Shown piece after piece: positions 1 to 5,089 of a DNA stretch of 5,089 bases. The position numbers and the translations under genes are program-made. The stretch spans positions 1 through 5,089 of the forward strand of contig JAJFLT010000287.1 of assembly GCA_021772555.1 (NCBI GenBank). The letters are read 5' to 3'. Positions within the stretch are counted from its first letter, which is position 1. Each line of letters begins with the position of its first letter. The notes under the pieces were generated by a model. The model searched no databases, had not been told where the DNA came from, and saw only the letters and a program-made list of their open reading frames with translations. The DNA is from Opitutales bacterium (lineage in GTDB: Bacteria; Verrucomicrobiota; Verrucomicrobiia; Opitutales; UBA2987).

Positions 1-141
1 CTCATGACCCACGCCAGTATCCCCAAAGAGATCCGCGAACAACGCGGCGTAGGTGATAATCTCGTCCGCCTCAGCGTCGGAATCGAAGACCTCAACGATC
101 TCATCGAAGACATCGAGCAAGCTTTGGGGTGCATCGAATAA
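1..141 (+). CDS. C-terminal end of a cystathionine gamma-synthase / beta-lyase family PLP enzyme (partial)
   Basis: The first reading frame is open from the window edge to a TAA stop and encodes 46 residues. The visible sequence has the typical end of the Cys/Met-metabolism PLP-dependent family (MetB, MetC, cystathionine gamma-lyase): an MTHAS stretch, then RGVGDNLVRLSVGIED and a closing LIEDIEQAL helix. In this family the RLSVGIE arginine binds the substrate carboxylate. The enzymes work in the cytoplasm on cystathionine, O-acyl-homoserine or related substrates in methionine/cysteine metabolism. The catalytic lysine and most of the protein lie outside the window, so the exact member (synthase, beta-lyase, gamma-lyase or sulfhydrylase) cannot be decided. 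The family call is secure and the specific reaction is not. No convincing terminator follows the stop. Confidence 0.88.
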   Translation, partial: LMTHASIPKEIREQRGVGDNLVRLSVGIEDLNDLIEDIEQALGCIE

Positions 142-196
142 AAGAGCCCTTTCCTCTTCCAGTATGCAACAACAGACTAGGTAGAAGGGCATAGAC

Positions 197-207
197 GATT
201 GACAATC
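197..207. promoter_or_regulatory. 11-bp palindrome, candidate operator of the toxin-antitoxin module
   Basis: GATTG-A-CAATC is a perfect 5-1-5 inverted repeat that covers most of the candidate -35 hexamer TTGACA, about 54 bases before the antitoxin start. Type II antitoxins usually repress their own operon by binding a palindrome over the promoter, so position and symmetry both fit. The symmetry is seen directly. Its use as an operator is inferred. Confidence 0.4.
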
Positions 208-227
208 ATGTCTTTCCTCTTCATCAT
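199..227 (+). promoter_or_regulatory. Candidate sigma-70 promoter for the toxin-antitoxin operon
   Basis: A perfect TTGACA at 199-204 is followed after 17 bases by CATCAT at 222-227, which matches the -10 consensus TATAAT at four of six positions. CATTAT at 225-230 is an alternative but gives a 20-base spacer. This would give an untranslated leader of roughly 25-30 bases before the ATG at 261. The -35 is strong and the -10 is weak, so this is a plausible prediction only. Confidence 0.4.
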
Positions 228-260
228 TATTCTGAGAAATTTGGGAAAGAACGCAGAGTT

Positions 261-458
261 ATGACGACAATTTCAGTCGAACTTGATGATAATAAGGCAA
301 AGGCCTTGGCAAGCAAAGCTGCCGAGTATGGCTTGCCATTGGATAAATTGGTAGCGGCATCCATTGACGATCTTGTGAATCAGTCTGAGCCGAATTTCAA
401 ACGTGCAATGAAACGTGTCGTCTCTGAAAACCTGGAGCTTTACCGTCGACTAGCCTAA
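261..458 (+). CDS. Type II antitoxin paired with a Doc toxin, probably ribbon-helix-helix
   Basis: This 65-residue protein sits directly before a Doc/Fic toxin and should be its antitoxin, neutralising the toxin and repressing the operon. Residues 2-8 (TTISVEL) look like a beta strand. They are followed by two helix-like stretches at about 9-23 and 26-40, the arrangement of a ribbon-helix-helix DNA-binding domain. The C-terminal part, about 44-65, is amphipathic and charged and ends in NLELYRRLA. From memory, an ELYRRLA tail recurs in antitoxins that sit before Doc genes, and it may be the toxin-binding segment. The stop overlaps the toxin start by one base (TAATG), which implies translational coupling. 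The ribosome binding site before the ATG is weak (GCAGAG). The partnership is well supported by context, while the fold assignment comes from pattern only. Confidence 0.8.
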   Translation: MTTISVELDDNKAKALASKAAEYGLPLDKLVAASIDDLVNQSEPNFKRAMKRVVSENLELYRRLA

Positions 459-847
459 TGCGATTTTTATCGCTTACCGAATTGCTAACGCTTCATTTCG
501 AAATCATTACTGTCACTGGCGGCGCTGGCGGTATTCGTGACCTTGGATTACTCGAGAGCTCAATTGCCCAGCCACGCGCAACATTGGACGGCCATGATCT
601 CTATCCAGACCTTGTCTCCAAAGCAGCAACATTGGGATTCGGGTTGATTGCGAACCATCCGTTTATTGATGGAAATAAACGAATTGGCCATGCGGCTACG
701 GCCGTAATTCTCATGCTCAATGGCCATGGAATACAAGCCACATTGGACGAACAAGAGCAAATAATCCTCGCTGTTGCTTCCGGCTCCATAGGCCGAACTA
801 GCTTCGAACATTGGTTAAGAAACCACGAAACAATTGCGCCCAGCTAA
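458..847 (+). CDS. doc: Doc-type toxin of the Fic superfamily (death-on-curing)
   Basis: This 129-residue protein has the usual length and landmarks of the Doc family: GGAGGIRDLGLLESSIAQP at residues 21-39, a LYPDLVSKAA stretch, and the active-site motif HPFIDGNKR at residues 67-75, followed by IGHAATAVILMLNGHG. H67 is the catalytic histidine position and N73 and R75 are the phosphate-binding positions. Residue 74 is lysine where AMP-transferring Fic enzymes have glycine. In phage P1 Doc this variant phosphorylates elongation factor Tu and blocks translation, so the same activity is likely here, by family knowledge. The motif is complete, so the toxin looks intact. Its start overlaps the antitoxin stop by one base. 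It ends 10 bases before the end of the convergent YggU-type gene, with no visible terminator between them. Confidence 0.9.
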   Translation: MRFLSLTELLTLHFEIITVTGGAGGIRDLGLLESSIAQPRATLDGHDLYPDLVSKAATLGFGLIANHPFIDGNKRIGHAATAVILMLNGHGIQATLDEQEQIILAVASGSIGRTSFEHWLRNHETIAPS

Positions 848-857
848 TCTGCAGTTA

Positions 858-1208
858 TTATTTATTATCTGAAATCGACACCGCGATTCTGTTTTTCAAT
901 TCGTTTAGGGTGAGGCTGGCGAATTGAAGAACTTTGTGGCGGGACTTCTCTCCCGTGGCGATGGTGATTTCTCTTCGGGACAACTTGAGGGCTTTGGCTA
1001 AGAATTCGAGAAGGGCTTTGTTGGCGCGGCCTCCCTCGGCGGGGGCTTGCACTTTGATTTTTAATTCATCCCCCACCCAGCCGACGATTTCATTGCGTGA
1101 GGCATTGGGCACCACCCGTACCGTTATTTTTAATTTTTCACCGGTGGCCACTCTCTGGATCAAACATTGGTGTCCGGATAACTGCCGAGCCATTTGACCA
1201 TGGAGCAT
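858..1208 (-). CDS. DUF167 / YggU family protein
   Basis: The protein matches the small DUF167 (YggU) family: a conserved core beginning LKITVRVVPNASRNEIVG, then APAEGGRANKALLEFLAKAL and a GEKSRHKVLQF segment. The function is not established for the family; it is a small cytoplasmic alpha/beta protein. The start is uncertain. The longest form, from ATG at 1208, has 116 residues and overlaps the end of pheA by 49 bases. ATG at 1193 would give 111 residues. GTG at 1151 would give 97 residues with no overlap, close to the 96 residues of E. coli YggU. None of the three has a clear ribosome binding site. Residues before about position 20 coincide with pheA coding sequence and may not be translated. 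The gene is last in the scpB-pheA cluster and is probably co-transcribed with it. Confidence 0.85.
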   Translation of the reverse strand: MLHGQMARQLSGHQCLIQRVATGEKLKITVRVVPNASRNEIVGWVGDELKIKVQAPAEGGRANKALLEFLAKALKLSRREITIATGEKSRHKVLQFASLTLNELKNRIAVSISDNK

Positions 1209-2233
1209 GATTTTTCTAATTCCCGCACGGCGGCCTGCATAGAGGCATCCTCCTGGTTCCCCAGGACGTCGATGAAAAAGTAGTAATCCCAGATTTTGGT
1301 TTTGCTGGGCCGGGATTCGATTTTACTCAGGTTGAGGCCCCGGTTGCTGAAGGGTTCGAGAGCCCGAAGGAGCGCACCCGGCTCATCTTTGATGGAAAAA
1401 ACAAAGGAAGTTTTTTCGGGAAATTCGCCCTCGGGATGTTCAGATGAATTTTTACCTATAACAAAAAAACGGGTGTAGTTCTCCCGGCGATCTTCGATCC
1501 CTTCCACGACAATGGGGACACCATACAATTCAGACGCCAATCGGCTGGCGATGGCCGCGGTCCGGGAATTCTCCCCCGCGAACTTTACGGCCTGGGTGGT
1601 GCTGGCCGCCTCCACCCGTGAAACTCCGGGCAGGTTGCGGTTGAGCCATTGGCGGCATTGCCCGAGGGCGTTGTCCTTGGAATGCACCGATGTGATGTTC
1701 TCCAAAGACGATTGGGATATGAGGCAATGAGATATTTCGAGGTGAATCTGGGCGATAATTTTGAGACCGCTCTCGACCAGTAAATCCAGAGTTTCCTCGA
1801 CGGCCCCTTCGGTTGAGTTTTCCCTCGGAATGACGCCGTAATCGGCGTCGCCTCTTTCCACCGCCGTGAATACATCGCCGATCGTGGGCAGGGGTTGATA
1901 GCTGACGCTGGCGCCAAAATTTTTCATGGCGGCTTGCTGGGTGTAGGTGGCTTCCGGGCCCAGGTAGGCCACCATGATCGGTTTTTGCAATGCGGTGGCG
2001 GCCGATATGACCTCACGATAGATAGCCCGAAGTGCTTTTTCCGTCAACGGGCCTTCGTTGATGGCGGCGATTTTCGCAAATACTTCCTCCTCTCTTCCCG
2101 GGACATAAATTTCCTTCCCATTGTCCGCTTTGATCCGGCCGATTTCACAGGCCAGTTTCACACGGGCATTGATTCGGGAAATGATATCACGATCAATCCC
2201 GTCGATTTCATTACGTAATTTTTCAAGGTCCAT
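1160..2233 (-). CDS. pheA: Bifunctional chorismate mutase / prephenate dehydratase (P-protein)
   Basis: This 357-residue protein converts chorismate to prephenate and then to phenylpyruvate, the committed branch to phenylalanine in the cytoplasm. Residues 1-85 form an AroQ-type chorismate mutase; R7, R24, K35, R47, E48 and Q83 line up with E. coli active-site residues. Residues about 87-262 are the prephenate dehydratase domain, opening with VAYLGPEATYTQQAA and carrying ENSTEG at 138-143 and the catalytic TRF motif at 254-256. Residues about 275-355 are an ACT domain with GALL (286-289) and ESRP (306-309), the motifs that bind phenylalanine, so feedback inhibition is expected. The residue before ENSTEG is arginine (R137), where a valine or isoleucine is usual. 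The start lies 29 bases after scpB without a clear ribosome binding site, and the length is normal for this fusion type. Confidence 0.96.
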   Translation of the reverse strand: MDLEKLRNEIDGIDRDIISRINARVKLACEIGRIKADNGKEIYVPGREEEVFAKIAAINEGPLTEKALRAIYREVISAATALQKPIMVAYLGPEATYTQQAAMKNFGASVSYQPLPTIGDVFTAVERGDADYGVIPRENSTEGAVEETLDLLVESGLKIIAQIHLEISHCLISQSSLENITSVHSKDNALGQCRQWLNRNLPGVSRVEAASTTQAVKFAGENSRTAAIASRLASELYGVPIVVEGIEDRRENYTRFFVIGKNSSEHPEGEFPEKTSFVFSIKDEPGALLRALEPFSNRGLNLSKIESRPSKTKIWDYYFFIDVLGNQEDASMQAAVRELEKSCSMVKWLGSYPDTNV

Positions 2234-2262
2234 AAAAAATCAATTCAATAGCTGGTTTGCGG

Positions 2263-2988
2263 TCAATCCACTGCCAGGCCCATATCGGTATCCTGCAATT
2301 CCCGGGAGGATTCCGATGCCTCCCTTATCCATTCGCTTAATTGATTGGGCGAGAGAACATCCGATGCCGGCAGCTCCTCGACCGACCGGATGCCGCATAG
2401 TTCCAAAAACTTGTCGGTGCTACTGTATTGCAAGGGACGGCCCGGCAATTCTGCCCGGCCGGTGATAATTATCAGCTCGTGTTCAAGCAGGGTATTGAGA
2501 GAACTGTCGGAGGACACGCCCCGGATGGATTCGATTTCCGCGCGGGTGATTGGCTGTCTGTAGGCCACTATGGCGAGGGTCTCCATGGAGGCCGGACTGA
2601 GCTTCAATGGTCTCGGTTCCTCCCGGAATAGCCTTACCCAACCCGAATATTCCGGCTGGATGGCTAGACGGTATCCTTTGGGCCCCTGGACGATGCGAAA
2701 GACTTCCTTTTGCTCAATCAGTTCGTTGGTGATGGCTTCCATGGCGTCCCGAATCTGGGTCGATGTTAGCAGCGAAGGAACCTGGTCGATGAGCGTTTTC
2801 AGAAGCCCTTGGCCGTTTTCCTCGCTGAGAGGCTCTTTCATTCTCTTCGATACATCACCCCCGGATACCTCCGAACGTGAGGATTTTTCATGGTAGCGGG
2901 TAATGACCGCCTGGACATCCTTGATGGACAAAGGTTCGGAGGTCGAAAACAACAACGCCTTGAGGATTTTTTGCAGGTTAAATTGCAT
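2263..2988 (-). CDS. scpB: Segregation and condensation protein B
   Basis: ScpB joins ScpA and SMC in the condensin-like complex that compacts and separates chromosomes. The 241-residue protein has the two winged-helix parts of the family. The second is very clear: LSPASMETLAIVAYRQPITR at about 130-149, then AEIESIRGV, a LLEHELIIITGRAELPGRPLQY stretch at 167-188, and FLELCGIRSVEELP at 194-207. The first begins QKILKALLFSTSEPLSIKDV and resumes at about 77-110 with KGYRLAI. Between them, residues about 33-76 form a polar stretch longer than the same region in Bacillus subtilis ScpB. The C-terminal 35 residues are acidic and probably disordered. No Shine-Dalgarno sequence precedes the ATG. scpB is first in the minus-strand cluster with pheA and the DUF167 gene. 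No scpA is visible in the window. Confidence 0.93.
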   Translation of the reverse strand: MQFNLQKILKALLFSTSEPLSIKDVQAVITRYHEKSSRSEVSGGDVSKRMKEPLSEENGQGLLKTLIDQVPSLLTSTQIRDAMEAITNELIEQKEVFRIVQGPKGYRLAIQPEYSGWVRLFREEPRPLKLSPASMETLAIVAYRQPITRAEIESIRGVSSDSSLNTLLEHELIIITGRAELPGRPLQYSSTDKFLELCGIRSVEELPASDVLSPNQLSEWIREASESSRELQDTDMGLAVD

Positions 2989-2998
2989 GGAAAAAGTT

Positions 2999-3004
2999 AT
3001 TTTA
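2999..3004 (-). promoter_or_regulatory. scpB: Candidate -10 element close to the scpB start
   Basis: On the minus strand TAAAAT matches the TATAAT consensus at five of six positions and ends 10 bases before the scpB ATG. The best -35 at normal spacing is poor (TTTAAT). Transcription from here would begin only a few bases before the ATG, giving an almost leaderless message, which would fit the lack of a ribosome binding site. This is weak evidence in an AT-rich stretch. Confidence 0.22.
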
Positions 3005-3043
3005 ACGAAAATGAATTCCGAATTAAATCGCCCTCATCGGAGC

Positions 3044-3062
3044 AAACATTGCAGCACTGTTT
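3044..3062. repeat. Imperfect 19-bp inverted repeat in the scpB-ilvD divergent region
   Basis: AAACATTGC and GCACTGTTT flank a single central A and pair at eight of nine positions. The site is about 55 bases upstream of scpB and 150 upstream of ilvD, within the only long non-coding gap of the window (2989-3212). The size and symmetry are those of a dimeric repressor or activator site. No T-run follows it, so it is unlikely to be a terminator. Which regulator would bind is unknown. Confidence 0.35.
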
Positions 3063-3202
3063 CTCCGCATCCTCCGCCACTGGAATGAAAAGGATTGTCA
3101 TTGGAGATCGATTGATTGAAAAAAGAGATTCTCAAGAAATTGTCTATTTGCGGCAATACAGGCAAGCCCGCATTGAAATACTCTTATTTTTAACTCGAAA
3201 TC

Positions 3203-3206
3203 AGGA
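3203..3206 (+). promoter_or_regulatory. ilvD: Ribosome binding site that sets the ilvD GTG start
   Basis: AGGA lies six bases before the GTG at 3213, a good Shine-Dalgarno length and spacing. It supports starting ilvD at GTG. The first in-frame ATG is 26 codons later (M27), inside the conserved N-terminal region, so it cannot be the true start. Confidence 0.7.
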
Positions 3207-3212
3207 AAATCA

Positions 3213-4907
3213 GTGAATTCTGAAAAGCACGATCCAAGAACCTACTCAGCGGAAATTGTGGACGGTTACGACCGCGCAGGAAACAGGTCTATGCTCAGGG
3301 CGGTCGGCTTTGAAGACGAAGACTTTGCCAAACCGATCATCGGGATCGCCTCCACCTGGAGCATGATCACGCCCTGCAACATGCATATCGACGAACTGGC
3401 CCGCGAAGCCGGTAAGGGAGTCGATGCGGCGGACGGCAAATCCATTATTTTCGGAACCATCACCGTTTCCGACGGCATCGCCATGGGTACTTCAGGAATG
3501 CGCTATTCTCTCGTCTCGCGCGAGGTGATTGCCGATTCTATCGAAACTGTGGCCGGAGGCGAAGGCTTCGACGGAGTCGTCGCCATCGGCGGATGCGATA
3601 AAAACATGCCTGCATGCATGATGGCCCTGGCCCGTATGAACCGGCCCGGTATCTTTGTTTATGGGGGCACCATTTTGCCAGGCATCTACAAGGATAAGGC
3701 GATGGATATTGTTTCTGTCTTTGAAGCCGTCGGTCAACGCGCCAGCAATAAAATCGACGATGATGAGCTGAAACAAATTGAATCCTGCAGCGTGCCGGGA
3801 GCAGGAGCCTGCGGGGGCATGTACACGGCCAACACCATGGCTTCCGCCATCGAAGCCCTTGGGATGAGCCTGCCCGACAGTTCGGCCCGCACCGCCGTCT
3901 CAAAGGAAAAAAGGATTGAGTGTGTGGAAGCCGGAAAAGCGGTCATGAACCTGGCCAATAAAGGCATTTGCCCCCGCGATATTATGACTAGGGAAGCATT
4001 CGAAAACGCCATTACTGTGGTGATTGCCCTGGGCGGCTCGACCAACGCCGTCCTGCACATGCTGGCCATCGCCCATGCCGCCGACGTTCCGCTGAACATA
4101 GATGATTTTACCCGCATCGGCAAAAACGTGCCCGTATTGGCCGACCTCAAGCCGAGCGGCAAATACAACATGGTCCACCTGGTGCGAATCGGCGGATTGC
4201 GACCCCTTATGAAAACGCTTCTCGACCATGGACTGCTACACGGTGACTGTTTGACCGCAACCGGTAAAACGCTTCGCGAAAACCTGGAAAATGTCGCCCC
4301 CTACCCCGAGGACCAGGATGTGATTTATCCGTTCGACAAACCGTTGAAACCGGACAGCCATTTGCGCATTCTCTATGGAAATCTGGCTCCGGATGGCGCG
4401 GTTGCGAAGGTATCCGGGAAAGAAGGACTCAGTTTCACGGGCCGTGCCATAACTTTCGATTCGGAGGAAAATGCCCGTGGGGCCATCCTGGACGGAACTG
4501 TGCAGGCGGGACATGTCGTCGTCATCCACTATGAAGGTCCCAAGGGCGGACCCGGCATGAGGGAAATGCTCGCCCCAACCTCATCCCTCATGGGTCGAGG
4601 CTTGGGCGGTGAAGTCGCGCTGATTACGGATGGCCGCTTTTCCGGCGGGAGTCATGGTTTCGTGGTGGGACACATCACCCCCGAAGCTTTCGTGGGCGGC
4701 CCCATCGCGATTGTCAAGGATGGCGACACCATCACCATCGACGCCGTGGCCAACGAATTAAACCTGCATCTTTCCGAAGAAGAACTCAAAGAGAGGCTTG
4801 CCGCTTGGAAACCTCGTCCTCCAAGTTCCCGGAGAGGAGTCCTCGCAAAATACGCCAAATTGGTCAATTCTGCTTCCCTCGGCGCCGTCACCGACGCCGG
4901 GCTTTGA
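3213..4907 (+). CDS. ilvD: Dihydroxy-acid dehydratase
   Basis: The 564-residue enzyme dehydrates 2,3-dihydroxy-isovalerate and 2,3-dihydroxy-3-methylvalerate to the keto acids that lead to valine, leucine and isoleucine. The three iron-sulfur ligand cysteines are all present: C55 in TPCNMH, C128 in GGCDKNMPA and C200 in GACGGMYTANTM. K129 after C128 is the lysine that is carbamylated and binds Mg2+ in the family. GGSTNAVLH is at 274-282 and the C-terminal active-site motif TDGRFSGGSHGFVVGH at 472-487, with PEA following. The length suits the shorter, roughly 560-residue class, which includes well-studied [2Fe-2S] enzymes, rather than the 616-residue E. coli type, so a [2Fe-2S] cluster is likely but not shown. 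The gene starts at GTG behind AGGA. It appears monocistronic here: an IS fragment on the other strand follows, and no terminator is seen. Confidence 0.97.
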   Translation: MNSEKHDPRTYSAEIVDGYDRAGNRSMLRAVGFEDEDFAKPIIGIASTWSMITPCNMHIDELAREAGKGVDAADGKSIIFGTITVSDGIAMGTSGMRYSLVSREVIADSIETVAGGEGFDGVVAIGGCDKNMPACMMALARMNRPGIFVYGGTILPGIYKDKAMDIVSVFEAVGQRASNKIDDDELKQIESCSVPGAGACGGMYTANTMASAIEALGMSLPDSSARTAVSKEKRIECVEAGKAVMNLANKGICPRDIMTREAFENAITVVIALGGSTNAVLHMLAIAHAADVPLNIDDFTRIGKNVPVLADLKPSGKYNMVHLVRIGGLRPLMKTLLDHGLLHGDCLTATGKTLRENLENVAPYPEDQDVIYPFDKPLKPDSHLRILYGNLAPDGAVAKVSGKEGLSFTGRAITFDSEENARGAILDGTVQAGHVVVIHYEGPKGGPGMREMLAPTSSLMGRGLGGEVALITDGRFSGGSHGFVVGHITPEAFVGGPIAIVKDGDTITIDAVANELNLHLSEEELKERLAAWKPRPPSSRRGVLAKYAKLVNSASLGAVTDAGL

Positions 4908-4933
4908 ACCGCCGATCACACCTGAGAATTAGA

Positions 4934-5089
4934 GGGATTGTTTTACAATTAGGCTCTAGACTAGCATGGCGTATTCGTTGACTAATACATCCATTAAATT
5001 TCTGTTTCTATTGTTATACCTAAATTGGCATTCAGCTAGGTGTAGAATGAACTTATCATCTTTTATTCCGTTGAACTGGGCGAGCCTTC
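4934..5089 (-). mobile_element. End of an IS1595/ISXO2-like insertion sequence (partial, boundary estimated)
   Basis: The 3' end of a transposase gene runs in from the window edge and stops at 4956, so the outer end of the element should lie shortly beyond, between the ilvD stop at 4907 and 4955. I place it at about 4934, where GGGATTGTTTTACAATTAGG begins, because terminal repeats in this family often start with a run of G. This boundary is a guess: the other terminal repeat is outside the window and no target duplication can be tested. The whole stretch is AT-rich compared with ilvD. Confidence 0.55.
4956..5089 (-). CDS. C-terminal end of an IS1595-family (ISXO2-like) transposase, partial
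   Basis: On the minus strand the frame beginning at base 5087 is open for 43 codons to a TAG at 4956-4958. It begins RLAQFNGIKDDKFILHLAEC and continues with QFRYNNRNRNLMDVLVNEYA. From memory this is the pattern at the end of IS1595/ISXO2-like DDE transposases: an R-L-x-K-F-N-G motif, then a LHLKECEFRFN-like segment with N-R, then a final short helix. The enzyme would cut and join the IS ends. The catalytic residues lie beyond the window. The visible segment shows no frameshift or internal stop, so the copy may be intact. The neighbouring ilvD reading frame is complete, so the insertion did not disrupt it. Confidence 0.72.
   Translation of the reverse strand, partial: RLAQFNGIKDDKFILHLAECQFRYNNRNRNLMDVLVNEYAMLV

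Noticed and set aside
146..190. GCCCTT / AAGGGC inverted repeat after the PLP enzyme, as a terminator
   Set aside because: The six-base arms are separated by more than 30 bases and no T-run follows, so a stable terminator hairpin is unlikely.
560..811. Open frame on the minus strand inside the doc gene
   Set aside because: It is antisense to a clearly conserved toxin, shows no recognisable domain and has a cysteine-rich composition typical of a shadow frame.
934..1197. Open frame on the plus strand opposite the DUF167 gene
   Set aside because: The minus-strand product matches a conserved family along its length, while the plus-strand product resembles nothing and is fully explained as a shadow.
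1585..1917. Minus-strand frame inside pheA, rich in Pro and Arg
   Set aside because: It lies out of frame within the prephenate dehydratase domain, whose motifs are all in the pheA frame; a GC-rich shadow.
2890..3084. Longer plus-strand frame running from inside scpB antisense toward ilvD
   Set aside because: The first third is antisense to conserved scpB sequence and no ribosome binding site supports the early ATG. Only the last 43 codons, outside scpB, are kept as a possible leader peptide.
3492..4229. Several minus-strand frames of 90-145 codons opposite ilvD
   Set aside because: ilvD is conserved throughout on the plus strand, and the opposite frames show no domain and arise from its codon bias.
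4908..4955. Rho-independent terminator of ilvD
   Set aside because: The only pairing seen is a short ATTG/CAAT arm around a T-rich loop at about 4937-4949, too weak to terminate; it may instead belong to the IS end.
1..5089. CRISPR array, tRNA, rRNA or riboswitch
   Set aside because: No regularly spaced repeats, no cloverleaf pattern or rRNA signature, and no recognised riboswitch core was found; the gaps between genes are too short for most of these.

Overview
The window reads as chromosomal DNA of a Gram-negative-type bacterium. It holds three blocks of housekeeping metabolism and chromosome biology, with two accessory pieces beside them. The taxon cannot be fixed from the sequence. A fused chorismate mutase/prephenate dehydratase with an ACT domain next to scpB, and a dihydroxy-acid dehydratase of about 560 residues, would suit the Desulfobacterota/Nitrospinota area, but that is inference.

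Layout from left to right: (1) positions 1-141 hold the C-terminal end of a PLP-dependent cystathionine synthase/lyase family enzyme on the plus strand. (2) Positions 142-847 hold a compact two-gene toxin-antitoxin module on the plus strand: a 65-residue antitoxin and a 129-residue Doc/Fic toxin joined by a TAATG stop/start overlap. Its upstream region has a perfect TTGACA hexamer overlapped by an 11-bp palindrome. (3) Positions 858-2988 hold a tight minus-strand cluster read in the order scpB, pheA, DUF167/YggU gene, with a 29-bp gap and then a possible overlap. (4) Positions 2989-3212 are a divergent intergenic region with an imperfect 19-bp palindrome and a short coding possibility that overlaps the next start. 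(5) Positions 3213-4907 hold ilvD on the plus strand, starting at GTG behind a well-spaced AGGA. (6) Positions 4956-5089 hold the 3' end of an IS1595/ISXO2-like transposase on the minus strand, cut by the window edge, lying just downstream of ilvD.

Functionally, three genes belong to amino-acid biosynthesis: a sulfur amino-acid enzyme, pheA for phenylalanine and ilvD for branched-chain amino acids. They are separate transcription units and the sequence does not show that they act together. ScpB acts in chromosome segregation with SMC and ScpA. The toxin-antitoxin module and the IS end mark the two flanks as places where mobile or accessory DNA has entered.

I found no clearly new biological system. 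The most useful second looks are the toxin-antitoxin control region and module type, the IS end that had no ORF call, the ilvD upstream region, and an unusual insertion in ScpB.
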